Assembly: GCF_006715395.1 (NCBI RefSeq)
Contig: NZ_VFNC01000001.1
Span: forward strand, 4,030,001-4,094,000
Length of the DNA: 64,000 nucleotides
DNA from: Streptomyces sp. SLBN-31
GTDB lineage: Bacteria > Actinomycetota > Actinomycetes > Streptomycetales > Streptomycetaceae
Direction of reading: 5' to 3'
The position numbers and the translations under genes are program-made. A model generated the notes under the pieces. It was given only the letters and a program-made list of their open reading frames with translations, had not been told where the DNA came from and did no database searches. How positions within the stretch are numbered: the first letter of the stretch is position 1; every line of letters starts with the position of its first letter. Positions 55,077 through 63,620 of this stretch are shown piece after piece.

Positions 55077-56555
55077 TCAGGCTCCGACCGCCGTCGCACG
55101 GGCGGCGGCGTCCTGCTTCACCCAGGCCAGCACCTGCTCGGTGGCCTGCCGCGCGGAGGCCATGCACACCCCCACACCCACCCCGTCGTACAGGGCGCCG
55201 CACACGGCGAGACCAGGCTGGGCGGCGACCGTCTCACGGATCTGCCGCACCCGCTCGAAGTGGCCGACGGTGTACTGCGGCAGCGCGTCCTGCCAGCGGC
55301 TGACCCGGCTGGCCACCGGCACACCGTGCACCCCGGTGGCCTCGGCCAGTTCCGCGGTCGCCAGCGCCACCAGGTCGGCGTCGTCGCGGCCCAGCAGGTC
55401 CTCCTCGCCGAACCGGCCCATCGCACAGCGCACGATCTCCACCTCGCCGGCCAGGTGCGGCCACTTCACGGTGGTGAAGGTGACCTCCTTGACCGCCTTG
55501 CCCTCCGGCGCCGGCACCCGGTAGGCGGCATAGCCGCGGCCCGCAAGGCCGCCGGGGAACGCCGAACGGGGATAGGCGAGGGTCACCACCGCCACGTTGG
55601 CGTAGGGCACCTCGGCGAACGCCGAGACGGCCCGGCCGGTGCCGGGCACCTGCGCGAGCAGCCGGCCCGCGGGAGCGGCCGGAACGGCGATGATCACGGC
55701 GTCCGCCGTGAGGTGCTCCGTCCCGGAGGCCGTGCCCACGCTGATCCGCCAGCCGTCCGCACTGCGGGCCAGCTCGCGGACGGGGGCGTCGGTGCGCACC
55801 GACGCGTCCGGCGCCGCCGCCAGCACCTCGCGCACCAGCACCGCGGGCAGCGAGCCGAACCCGCCCTCCAGGGTCGCCACCCGCACCGGCGGCGGCTTCT
55901 GCCCCGGAGCGAGCACGGGCGTCAGCGAGCCGGCCGCGTCCGCCAGCGAGACGTGCGAGCGGGCCGCCTTCGCCAGCGGCGTCAGCGTGGCCTCGAACGA
56001 CAGGTCCGTGGCCCGGCCGGCGAACACCCCGGCCAGGAACGGCTCGACCAGACGGTCCACGACCTCCTGGCCGAAGCGCCCGCCGACGTAGTCGGCGACC
56101 GAGACGTCACCCTCCCGGTCGAAGGAGGGCAGCACCAGATCCTGCCGGGCCCGCTCCACGCCCTCACCCGAGACCACGCCGGAGCGGGCGAGGTCGTCCA
56201 TGTCGCAGGGCACGCCCATGAACTGACGGTCCGGCTGCTGCCGGATCTCGCCCCTGCTCCAGATCGCCGACGCCGTCACACCCGCCGACATGATCTTCTC
56301 GCCGAGTCCGGCGTCCGCGATCAGCCCGGTCGTGCGGCGCCGGTTGGCGTACAGCGATTCGGCGCCCTCGTCGACGGCGACGCCCGCGACCTCGGAGACC
56401 GACAGTTTCCCGCCGAGCCGGGAGGACGCCTCCAGCACCGTCACCCGGACCGGCTCGTTGCGGAGCTGGAACGCCGCCGCCAGTCCCGCGATGCCACCCC
56501 CGATGACGACCACATGGGGCTTTCCACTCACCTGATCCTGTTCGGTGCCAGCCAT
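55077..56555 (-). CDS. protoporphyrinogen oxidase-like flavoprotein (HemY/HemG group)
   Basis: This 492-residue protein has the FAD motif PHVVVIGGGIAGLAAAFQLRN, then EASSRLGGKLSV, ATLEGGFGSLPAVLVREV and near the end YTVGHFERVRQIRET and AVCGALYDGVGVGVCMASARQA. This is the usual layout of bacterial HemY (coproporphyrinogen/protoporphyrinogen oxidases). Such genes belong in heme operons; here it is embedded among polyketide hydroxylases. It may instead oxidise a pathway intermediate as an amine-oxidase-like flavoprotein, or be a spare resistance-type copy. The ATG at 56555 was chosen for the upstream AAGGA. Confidence 0.85.
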   Translation of the reverse strand: MAGTEQDQVSGKPHVVVIGGGIAGLAAAFQLRNEPVRVTVLEASSRLGGKLSVSEVAGVAVDEGAESLYANRRRTTGLIADAGLGEKIMSAGVTASAIWSRGEIRQQPDRQFMGVPCDMDDLARSGVVSGEGVERARQDLVLPSFDREGDVSVADYVGGRFGQEVVDRLVEPFLAGVFAGRATDLSFEATLTPLAKAARSHVSLADAAGSLTPVLAPGQKPPPVRVATLEGGFGSLPAVLVREVLAAAPDASVRTDAPVRELARSADGWRISVGTASGTEHLTADAVIIAVPAAPAGRLLAQVPGTGRAVSAFAEVPYANVAVVTLAYPRSAFPGGLAGRGYAAYRVPAPEGKAVKEVTFTTVKWPHLAGEVEIVRCAMGRFGEEDLLGRDDADLVALATAELAEATGVHGVPVASRVSRWQDALPQYTVGHFERVRQIRETVAAQPGLAVCGALYDGVGVGVCMASARQATEQVLAWVKQDAAARATAVGA

Positions 56556-56594
56556 TTGACCAGATCCTTCGCGGTTAGTGTCGAAAGAGGGGCC

Positions 56595-56627
56595 GTCTTG
56601 CGCCGCCGATTCCTGCGGCGTCAAGAC
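56595..56627. repeat. inverted repeat before the HemY-like gene
   Basis: GTCTTG-CGCCGC and GCGGCG-TCAAGAC form a long imperfect hairpin, 40-70 bp upstream of the HemY-like start. Possible operator or readthrough barrier. Confidence 0.4.
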
Positions 56628-56640
56628 AGGTCCTGGCAGT

Positions 56641-56670
56641 CTCGCCGGGGGGCCCAGCCCCCCGGTCGAG
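56641..56670 (-). terminator. terminator after the hydroxylase at 56.7-58.1 kb
   Basis: CCGGGGGG pairs with CCCCCCGG over a 5-base loop, extended by CTCG/CGAG. It is just downstream of the minus-strand hydroxylase stop. Confidence 0.6.
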
Positions 56671-56675
56671 AGCGC

Positions 56676-58139
56676 CTAGAGGGTCCCGTGTGCGGTGCCG
56701 AACCAGCGCTCGAGGGCCTGGGTGAGGTCGTCGACGGTGCCGGGGCAGGTCCAGGCGACGTAGCCGTCGGGACGGATCAGGACGGCGTCCAGGGCCGTGC
56801 CCGGCACGGTCCAGGTGCCGGTGTGGATGTCGACGCGGTCGCGGTGACCGTGGGCGGCCGCGGCAATGGCCTCGTCGGACGTCAGGAGCAGGCCGCGTCC
56901 GGTGCGCAGCAGTTCGCCGACGCGGGTGCGGGTGGTGTCGGCCAGGGTGAGGGCGGTGTCGGGGGGCATGCGCCGGCCCAGCAGGGGGTGGTCGCCCTTG
57001 GCCAGGTCGTAGCGGACGCCGAGGTTGCTCAGCATGCCCGCCGCGTACTCGGCGGCGTCCCTGTGGGCCAGCAGCTCGCCCACGACCTCGCGCACCGGGT
57101 CCATGTCCGCACCGGTCAGGCGCAGTTCGATCGCCGCGCGGGCGTTGCGCGCCAACTGCTCGCCCACCGGGTGCCGTTCACCGTGATAGGTGTCCAACAG
57201 GCCTTCAGGCGCACGGCCCTGGACGGTGGCGGCCAGCTTCCAGCCGAGGTTGACCGCGTCCTGCACGCCCACGCTCAGCCCCTGCGCCATGGCCGGGGGC
57301 TGCACGTGCGCGGCGTCGCCGGCCAGGAAGACCCGGCCGCTCCGGTATGCGGCCGCGGCGCGGGAGGCGTCGGTGAAGCAGCTGATCCAGCGGCACTGCC
57401 CGTGGTGGATGGACTCGCCCGTCAGCCGCTGCCAGGCGTCGGCGAGGTCGGCGAAGGCGATGGCGCCTCGGTCGCGGGGCGGCTGGGTGCCGGCCTCGTG
57501 GACGACGACCCGGGTGACGCCGTTCTCCAGGTCCATCGCCATCACCATGCTGCCGCCGGGCAGGTCCTCCCCGATGCGCCGCTTGCGGGTGTCGATGCCG
57601 GTGACGTCGGCGGTGAGGAAGCCGCGCCGGCCGTCGGTGCCGGGGAAGGCGATGCCGGCCAGCCGGCGCACCGTGCTGCGCCCGCCGTCGCAGCCCACGA
57701 GGTAGGCGGCGCGCTCCTCGGCGGTCCCGTCGGGGCCGTCGACGCTGACCACGACCTCGTCGTCGTCCTGGCGCAGGCCGGTCACCTCAAAGCCGCGCAG
57801 GACGGGCACGCCGAGTTCGCCCACCCACTCCTCCAGCATCCGCTCGGTGCGGAACTGGGAGACCCCCCGGTGCCCGTAGTGGTCCTCCTCCAGCATGCCG
57901 AGGTCGATGGGCACCCCGCCGAAGTGGCTGTCGGCGGGCTCGGTGGCCCCCAGCCGCTCCAGCAGGCCACGTTGGTCGAAGCATTCGGCGGTGCGCTTGG
58001 TGAAGCTCGCGCCGCGTGACTGGCGGGTGGGGGCGTCCAGGCGCTCCAGGACGACGACGTGAACGCCGCGCAGGGCGAGTTCACCGGCGGTCATCAGCCC
58101 GACCGGGCCGGCCCCGACGACGATTACATCCCTGGCCAT
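56676..58139 (-). CDS. FAD-dependent aromatic hydroxylase, copy 5
   Basis: This 487-residue protein has DVIVVGAGPVGLMTAGELALRG, YLVGCDGGRSTVRRLAG and VFLAGDAAHVQPPAMAQGLSVG. The C-terminal third is nearly the same as that of the next gene at both protein and DNA level (for example GERHPVGEQL, GDHPLLGRRMPPDTALTLAD, RPDGYVAWT). The two therefore look like a tandem duplication with later exchange, while their N-terminal halves differ more. Class A flavin hydroxylase of the PgaE/JadH type; substrate unknown. It is 36 bp downstream of copy 6 and probably shares its transcript. Confidence 0.88.
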   Translation of the reverse strand: MARDVIVVGAGPVGLMTAGELALRGVHVVVLERLDAPTRQSRGASFTKRTAECFDQRGLLERLGATEPADSHFGGVPIDLGMLEEDHYGHRGVSQFRTERMLEEWVGELGVPVLRGFEVTGLRQDDDEVVVSVDGPDGTAEERAAYLVGCDGGRSTVRRLAGIAFPGTDGRRGFLTADVTGIDTRKRRIGEDLPGGSMVMAMDLENGVTRVVVHEAGTQPPRDRGAIAFADLADAWQRLTGESIHHGQCRWISCFTDASRAAAAYRSGRVFLAGDAAHVQPPAMAQGLSVGVQDAVNLGWKLAATVQGRAPEGLLDTYHGERHPVGEQLARNARAAIELRLTGADMDPVREVVGELLAHRDAAEYAAGMLSNLGVRYDLAKGDHPLLGRRMPPDTALTLADTTRTRVGELLRTGRGLLLTSDEAIAAAAHGHRDRVDIHTGTWTVPGTALDAVLIRPDGYVAWTCPGTVDDLTQALERWFGTAHGTL

Positions 58140-58175
58140 GTCATCTACTCCTCAGTCGAAGGGTGCCGTCGGTGC

Positions 58176-59657
58176 TCACCGGCCGGCGGGCTGCCGGACG
58201 CGTGCGGTGCCGAACCAGTGCTCGAGCACCTGGGTGAGGTCGTCGGCGGTGTGCGGGGAGGTCCAGGCGACGTAGCCGTCGGGGCGGATCAGGACGGCGT
58301 CCAGGGGGGTGCCGGGCATGCTCCAGGCGGCGGTGACCGTGTGGACGCGGTCGCTGTAATCCTGGGCGGCCGCGGCAAGGGTGTCGGCGGATGTCAGGAG
58401 CAGGCCGCGTCCGGTGCGCAGGAGTTCGCCGACGCGGGTGCGGGCGCCGTCGGCGAGGGTGAGGGCGGTGTCGGGGGGCATGCGCCGGCCCAGCAGGGGG
58501 TGGTCGCCCTCGGCCAGGTCGTAGCGGATGCCCAGGCCGCTGACGATGCCCGCGGTCTGCTCGGCGGCGTCCTTGTGGGCCAGCAGTTCGCCCACCACCT
58601 CGCGCACCGGGTCCATGGCCTCGTCCCCGAGGTAGAGCCTGGCGGCGGCCCGGGCGTTGCGGATCAACTGCTCCCCGACGGGGTGGCGTTCGCCGTGGTA
58701 GGTGTCCAGCAGGCCCTCGGGCGCCCGGCCCTGGACGGTGGCGGCCAGCTTCCAGCCGAGGTTGACGGCGTCCTGCAGCCCGGCGCTCAGCCCCCAGGCG
58801 GCCAGCGGGGGGATCTCGTGCGCGGCGTCGCCCGCCAGCAGCACCCGGCCGCGCCGGTAGGTCTCGGCCAGCGCGGAGGAGTTGCCCGAGGCCCACAGCC
58901 ACAGGCACTGCGCTTCGTCGATGGACTCGCCCGTCAGCCGCCGCCACGCGTCGGCGACCTCGGCGAAGGTCAGCGCACCCGGCTCGGGGCGGGCGGGCAG
59001 GGCCGGGTCGTGGACGACCACCCGGCAGCGGCCCCCGCCCAGCGGGGTGCACACCACCATGCGGCCGCCGGGCAGCCGTTCGCCGATCGGCCGCGGGCGC
59101 GGGCTGACACCGGTGATCTCCGCGGTGTACATGCCCCGGGTGGGCTCCCAGACGGTGGTGGGGATGCCGGCCAGGCGGCGCACCGTGCTGCCCGCGCCGT
59201 CGCAGCCGGCCACGTAGCGGGCGCTTTCCTCGCCGGCGCCGTCGGGGCCGGCGTAGGACACCACGACATGGTCGGTCGCCTCGCGCAGGCCGGTGACCTC
59301 CCGGCCGCGGCGCACCGGCACGCCGAGCTCGGCCAGCCACTGGCCCAGCGCCTGTTCGGTGCGGGTCTGGGACAGGCCCAGCACCCCGCTGTGGTCCTCG
59401 TCCAGCATGCCGAGGTCGAAGCGGACCCCGCCGAAGTGGCCCATCGGGCCCCACCGCACCGCGCCCAGGCGGGGCAGCAGTCCGCGCTGGTCCAGGGATT
59501 CGGCGGCGCGCCGGTTGAAGCCCAGTGCCCGGGACTCTTCGGTCGGGGCGGGCAGCCGGTCGTAGACGGCCACGTCCACTCCGGCCAGCCGCAGTTCTCC
59601 GGCCAGCATCAGGCCGACCGGGCCCGCACCGACCACGATGACGTCAGTTGTTTTCAT
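58176..59657 (-). CDS. FAD-dependent aromatic hydroxylase, copy 6
   Basis: This 493-residue protein starts at ATG 59657 (AAAGGG upstream; a TTG at 59684 is also open). TDVIVVGAGPVGLMLAGELRLAG, YVAGCDGAGSTVRRLAG and VLLAGDAAHEIPPLAAWG are the three FAD motifs. In the ribityl motif, Glu replaces the more usual residue after His, and AWG replaces the AQG seen in copy 5. First gene of a two-gene minus-strand operon behind StrR-type site D. Confidence 0.88.
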   Translation of the reverse strand: MKTTDVIVVGAGPVGLMLAGELRLAGVDVAVYDRLPAPTEESRALGFNRRAAESLDQRGLLPRLGAVRWGPMGHFGGVRFDLGMLDEDHSGVLGLSQTRTEQALGQWLAELGVPVRRGREVTGLREATDHVVVSYAGPDGAGEESARYVAGCDGAGSTVRRLAGIPTTVWEPTRGMYTAEITGVSPRPRPIGERLPGGRMVVCTPLGGGRCRVVVHDPALPARPEPGALTFAEVADAWRRLTGESIDEAQCLWLWASGNSSALAETYRRGRVLLAGDAAHEIPPLAAWGLSAGLQDAVNLGWKLAATVQGRAPEGLLDTYHGERHPVGEQLIRNARAAARLYLGDEAMDPVREVVGELLAHKDAAEQTAGIVSGLGIRYDLAEGDHPLLGRRMPPDTALTLADGARTRVGELLRTGRGLLLTSADTLAAAAQDYSDRVHTVTAAWSMPGTPLDAVLIRPDGYVAWTSPHTADDLTQVLEHWFGTARVRQPAGR

Positions 59658-59759
59658 TTTTTGAGGCCCTTTGCGCTGTGGCAATGGTTGGCCATGGTGA
59701 AGCTACTCAGGGCAATCTCCGGCCGCAACGATTCACCAATTCCCTGCGCGGTGGGGGGT

Positions 59760-59788
59760 GTTCGACCGTGGAGTCGGCGCAATTGAAC
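59760..59788. promoter_or_regulatory. StrR-type operator (site D)
   Basis: GTTCGACCG, 11 bases, CAATTGAAC. The left arm matches the published StrR arm GTTCGACTG at 8 of 9 positions. It is 103 bp before the hydroxylase (minus) and 117 bp before the SDR gene (plus), well placed to control both. Confidence 0.75.
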
Positions 59789-59904
59789 GCGGAGCTGAAC
59801 ACTTGAGCATGCGGTCCGCGCCGCAGCAATATCGTCGGGTGCCTTCGGGAATTTTTCTCCCCCGGTGAATGCGCGCATTACCGGCCCCGCGAAAGGAAGC
59901 TGAC

Positions 59905-60633
59905 GTGACGGACGAGAAGATCGCTCTGGTCACCGGTGCCAACAAGGGCATCGGATTCGCCGTGGCACGCCGGCTCGGTGAGCGGGGGATCGTCGTCATC
60001 GTCGGCGCGCGCGAGGAGACGCGTGGCAAGCAGGCCGCCGACGCGCTGGCCGCCGACGGCATCGCCGCGACAACGCTCAGGCTCGACGTGCGGGACCCGG
60101 CTTGTGTCGCCGAGGCCGCGGCGGAGATCGAACGGCGTTATGGCCGCCTGGACATCCTGGTCAACAACGCCGGCACCGCGGGCAGCTTCACCGGCCCCCC
60201 GAGCGCCGCGAGCGCGGCGGATCTGCGGGAGGTGTACGAGACCAACGTCTTCGGCGTGGTCACCGTCACCGGCGCGATGCTGCCGCTGCTGCGCCGCTCG
60301 AAGGCCGGCCGGATCGTCAACCTCTCCAGCCACACCGCCTCGCTGGCCCTGACCTCGGACCCCGGCTCCCCGCTGGCGGGCGTCAACATGATCGCCTACC
60401 AGTCGTCGAAGACCGCGCTGAACGCGCTCACGCTCGCCTACGCCAAGGAGCTGCGCGGGACTTCCGTCAAGGTCAACGCGGCCCTGCCCGGCGTGGTGGC
60501 CACGGACATCAACCACCACCGCGGCCGGCGCACACCCGCCGAGGGGGCGGCCGTCGTGGTCCGCCTGGCCCTGCTGGAGGAGTCCGGCCCGTCGGGCGTG
60601 TGCCTGGCGGACGAGGGACCGATCCCCTGGTAG
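59905..60633 (+). CDS. short-chain dehydrogenase/reductase (carbonyl-reductase like)
   Basis: This 242-residue protein starts at GTG 59905, behind AAGGAAG. IALVTGANKGIGFAVARRLGERG binds NADP(H), LDILVNNAG follows, and IAYQSSKTALNALTLAYAKEL holds the catalytic Tyr and Lys. VKVNAALPGVVATDIN and the EESGPSG tail resemble human-CBR1-like bacterial reductases. A ketone or quinone reduction in tailoring is likely. Confidence 0.87.
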   Translation: MTDEKIALVTGANKGIGFAVARRLGERGIVVIVGAREETRGKQAADALAADGIAATTLRLDVRDPACVAEAAAEIERRYGRLDILVNNAGTAGSFTGPPSAASAADLREVYETNVFGVVTVTGAMLPLLRRSKAGRIVNLSSHTASLALTSDPGSPLAGVNMIAYQSSKTALNALTLAYAKELRGTSVKVNAALPGVVATDINHHRGRRTPAEGAAVVVRLALLEESGPSGVCLADEGPIPW

Positions 60634-60723
60634 CCCGCCCGACGCACGGCGGCCGCCTGGCGGCCGCATCCGACCGCACCGCCGGGCGCGTTGTCCGGCG
60701 GGCACGAGACTTGGAGAGACACA

Positions 60724-61602
60724 GTGGCGCTTGAGGGAACGATCCTGGTGCTCGGCGCAACCGGCCGGCAGGGCGGGGCGGTGGCCCGCGAACTGCTGCG
60801 GCGCGGCCACCGCGTGCACGCCCTGGTCCGCGATGCGGCCAAGGACCAGGCGCGGGCGCTCGCGGAGGCGGGCGCGGTCCTGATCCGCGGCGACATGGAC
60901 GACCAGGCCTCCCTGGCGGCGGCGATGGACGGCGTGCACGGGGTGTTCAGCGTGCAGACCTTCCGCCAGCCCGGCGGCGTCGAGGCCGAGGAGCGCCAGG
61001 CCCGGGCGGTGGCGGATGCCGCGGTGCGGGCCGGGGTGCGGCACTTCGTCTACAGCTCGGTCGGCGGCGCGGACCGCGACACCCGGGTCCCGCACTTCGA
61101 GAGCAAGCACCGCGTCGAGCAGTACCTGGCCACCCTCGACCTGCCCACGACCGTGCTGCGCCCGGTGATGTTCCACGACATCCTGCTCGACATCGCCCCG
61201 CGCCCGGCCGGGGACGGCCTGGTGCTGGCGATGTGGCTGGACCCGCAGATCCCGGTGCAGCTCATCGCCACCGGTGACATCGGCGTGTTCGCCGCGGACG
61301 CCTTCGAGAACGCCGACGCCTGGCTGGGCCGGACGGTGGAGATCGCCGGCGACGCCCTGACCGGGCCGCAGATGGCCGCGGCCTTCGAAGCGGTCTCAGG
61401 GATCCCCACCCGCTACCAGCAACTGCCGATCGAGCCGCTGCGAAGCGCCCGCCCCGACCTGGCCAACATGTTCGACTGGTTCGAGCGCGACGGCTACCGC
61501 GCCGACCTTGAGGAGTTGCGCCGCACCCGGCCCGGCCTGATCACGCTGGAGAGCTGGCTGGCACAGAACTGGACCGCCCCGGTGACGGCGGCGGCCCGCT
61601 GA
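60724..61602 (+). CDS. NmrA-like NAD(P)-binding protein
   Basis: This 292-residue protein starts at GTG 60724 (GGAGAG upstream). TILVLGATGRQGGAVARELLRRGHRVHALVRD is the Rossmann motif, VRHFVYSSVGGADRDTRVPHFESKHRVEQYL the middle region and LPTTVLRPVMFHDILLD a typical NmrA/HSCARG segment. The usual YxxxK is replaced by a HFESKHRVE pattern. Members act as redox sensors or quinone/isoflavone-type reductases. It lies directly after the SDR gene and is probably co-transcribed. Confidence 0.85.
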   Translation: MALEGTILVLGATGRQGGAVARELLRRGHRVHALVRDAAKDQARALAEAGAVLIRGDMDDQASLAAAMDGVHGVFSVQTFRQPGGVEAEERQARAVADAAVRAGVRHFVYSSVGGADRDTRVPHFESKHRVEQYLATLDLPTTVLRPVMFHDILLDIAPRPAGDGLVLAMWLDPQIPVQLIATGDIGVFAADAFENADAWLGRTVEIAGDALTGPQMAAAFEAVSGIPTRYQQLPIEPLRSARPDLANMFDWFERDGYRADLEELRRTRPGLITLESWLAQNWTAPVTAAAR

Positions 61603-61606
61603 GGCC

Positions 61607-62224
61607 TCAGGTGAAGACCGGTCCCCGGGTGCGGGTGCGCTTGAGCTCGAAGAACCCCTCGGTCGCCGCCATGGCGAGCACCCCGTCCCACAGCCGCACC
61701 GCGGCCTCACCCCGGGGGGCGGGGGTCACCACGGGCCCGAAGAACGCCACGTCCCCGACCGCGACGACGGGCGTGCCCACATCCGCGCCGACCCGGCCGA
61801 TGCCGTCGTGATGCGAGGCGCGCACCGCGCCGTCGTACGTCTTGGCCCCCGCCGCGTCGGCGAGGCGGGGGTCGAGGCCCGCCGCCGTCAGGGCGGCCGC
61901 GTAGGTGGCGTGCTCCTTGGGCGCCTGCCGCAGGTGGAAGCGGGTGCCGAGCTCGGTGTACAGATCGCCCAGCACCTGCGGGCCGTAGGTCTGTTCGGCG
62001 GCGGCGCACACCCGCACCGGCTCCATCCGCACCGCGAGGTCGCGGTGCCAGCGCTCGGGCAGATCGGTCCGTCCCTCGTTGAGGACGGTCAGGCTCATCA
62101 GATGCCAGCGCAGCTCGAGCGGCCGCTGCCGGGCGACCTCGAGGATCCAGCGGGAGGTCATCCACGCCCAGGGGCAGGTCGGGTCGAACCAGAAATCCAC
62201 CGGGGTTGGGGTGTCGTACCGCAA
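61607..62224 (-). CDS. DsbA-family (mycothiol nitroreductase/FrnE-like) protein
   Basis: This 205-residue protein starts at TTG 62224, with GAGGAGG six bases before it; a longer TTG frame from 62257 lacks a ribosome site. PVDFWFDPTCPWAWMTSRWI holds a CPWA active site: the second cysteine of the CPxC motif is Ala. Single-cysteine forms occur in mycothiol-dependent oxidoreductases of actinomycetes. GVGTPVVAV-like cis-Pro region is present as DVGTPVVAVGDVAFFGPV. It could act on quinone adducts of the product. Confidence 0.82.
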   Translation of the reverse strand: MRYDTPTPVDFWFDPTCPWAWMTSRWILEVARQRPLELRWHLMSLTVLNEGRTDLPERWHRDLAVRMEPVRVCAAAEQTYGPQVLGDLYTELGTRFHLRQAPKEHATYAAALTAAGLDPRLADAAGAKTYDGAVRASHHDGIGRVGADVGTPVVAVGDVAFFGPVVTPAPRGEAAVRLWDGVLAMAATEGFFELKRTRTRGPVFT

Positions 62225-62307
62225 CGGGGCCTCCTCGACGTAGCCGGGCCGGAACAATTTGACAAGCCGCCCCGGAATTTCACTGGAGCAGCGCTGGACG
62301 GAGCCCT

Positions 62308-62335
62308 GTTCAACCGCTCAATTCCCCGGTTGAAC
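62308..62335. promoter_or_regulatory. StrR-type operator (site A), perfect dyad
   Basis: GTTCAACCG, 10 bases, CGGTTGAAC; T and A flank it symmetrically, making each arm 10 bp. It lies 84 bp before the DsbA-like start (minus) and 101 bp before the methyltransferase ATG (plus). Confidence 0.75.
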
Positions 62336-62435
62336 ATCCCGGAAGGCGTGGTGGGAATACGGAAGTTGCGGGTTCCCAAATCGCCGACCTATGGTCTGGA
62401 AATCCACGAAAAAAAGGCGCTCCGAAAGGAAAGGC

Positions 62436-63464
62436 ATGTCCGTGCTGCCCGAGGTTCGCGACCAGTCAGACTCCTATGCGCTGCTCCATCTCATCCAGGG
62501 CGCGGTGATCACCCAGGCTCTTTCGGTCGCGGCCCGGCTCGGCGTCGCGGACGTGCTGGCCGGCGGCCCGCTGTCCGTGACCGACATCGCGGCCCGCGTC
62601 GGCTCCGACCCGCAGGCGACCCACCGCCTGCTGCGCGCACTCGCCGGCCATGAGGTGTTCGCCCGGCGTGCGGACGGCCGCTACGAGAACACCCCGATGT
62701 CCGAGCACCTGCGGGAGGACGCCCCGGACTCGATGCGCGGCTTCGCCGTGCTGATGAGCCACCCCACGCTGTGGGAGGAGTGGGGGCACCTGGCCGCCAC
62801 GGTGGAGAGCGGCGAGGCCAACCTGCCCAAGCTGCGCGGCATGGGCGCGCTGGACTTCTTCCACGCCAACCTCGACTACGCCCGGGTGTTCTTCGAGGCG
62901 TTCGGCGGGCTCTCGGCCTCCGAGACCGACCCGATCCTGGCCGCCTACGACTTCTCCGTCTTCGGCACGGTCGTGGACGTCATCGCCGGCCGCGGCAACC
63001 TGCTGGCGGGCATCCTGAAGCAGGCACCGGACACCAAGGGCGTGCTGTACGACTCCAAGATCGCCACCGTCGACTCGCCGGCGCTGTTCGAGGCGGCCGG
63101 GGTCGCCGACCGGTTCACCATCGAGCACGGCGGCTACCTCGACAAGCTGCCCACCGGCGGCGACGCCTACGTCTTCAAGCACATCATCCACGACTTCTCC
63201 CGGGCCGACGCCATCACCGCGCTGCGCAACGCGCGCGAGGCGATCGCCCCCGGCGGCAAGCTCCTCGTCATCGAGTACGTGATCCCCGAGAGCAACGAAA
63301 AGCACCTGGGCAACACCATCGACCTCTGGCTGATGCTGATGCTCGGCGCCCAGGAGCGCACCCTCGCCGAGTACACCGAACTGTTCGCCGAGGCCGGCTT
63401 CCAGCTCACCCGGGCCGTGCCCACCAGCGCGCCGATCTCGGTCATCGAGGGCATCCCGGTCTGA
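62436..63464 (+). CDS. SAM-dependent O-methyltransferase, copy 2
   Basis: This 342-residue protein starts at ATG 62436 behind GAAAGGAAAGG. ALLHLIQGAVITQALSVAARLGVADVLAGGPLSVTDIAARVG is the winged-helix dimerisation part, and VVDVIAGRGNLLAGIL the SAM motif. YVFKHIIHDFSRADAI contains the His-Asp base pair, then IDLWLMLMLGAQERT. It is a close paralogue of the protein at 20.9 kb (shared SETDPILAAYDFS / TETEPILAAYDFS and LPKLRGM). Controlled, by position, from site A. Confidence 0.9.
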   Translation: MSVLPEVRDQSDSYALLHLIQGAVITQALSVAARLGVADVLAGGPLSVTDIAARVGSDPQATHRLLRALAGHEVFARRADGRYENTPMSEHLREDAPDSMRGFAVLMSHPTLWEEWGHLAATVESGEANLPKLRGMGALDFFHANLDYARVFFEAFGGLSASETDPILAAYDFSVFGTVVDVIAGRGNLLAGILKQAPDTKGVLYDSKIATVDSPALFEAAGVADRFTIEHGGYLDKLPTGGDAYVFKHIIHDFSRADAITALRNAREAIAPGGKLLVIEYVIPESNEKHLGNTIDLWLMLMLGAQERTLAEYTELFAEAGFQLTRAVPTSAPISVIEGIPV

Positions 63465-63526
63465 ACGACCCCGCGCACCGCACCCGACTTGTCACGGGTG
63501 TCGGCCGGTGGCCGCAGACACCGCAT

Positions 63527-63615
63527 CGTCCTGGAGGCGGTTCGCCTTTCCCTGCCCTGCTCCGCAGGAGCTTCGTTTCCTCCCCGGCCTGAAGGCCGGC
63601 ATATCCACGAAGGAA
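63527..63615 (+). repeat. solo copy of the IS200/IS605 left end
   Basis: This segment is nearly identical to 49840-49925. TTTCCCTGCCCTGCTCCGCAG, TTCGTTTCCTCCCCGGCCTG and ATCCACGAAGGAA recur in the same order. There is no tnpB next to it, so it is a solo end, an excision scar or a palindrome-associated mini-element. It supplies the ribosome site of the next gene. Confidence 0.8.
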
Positions 63616-63620
63616 TCCCG

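Noticed and set aside
55059..59786. Very long plus-strand frames opposite the HemY-like and hydroxylase genes
   Set aside because: Antisense shadows; the minus-strand proteins have full FAD motifs and ribosome sites.
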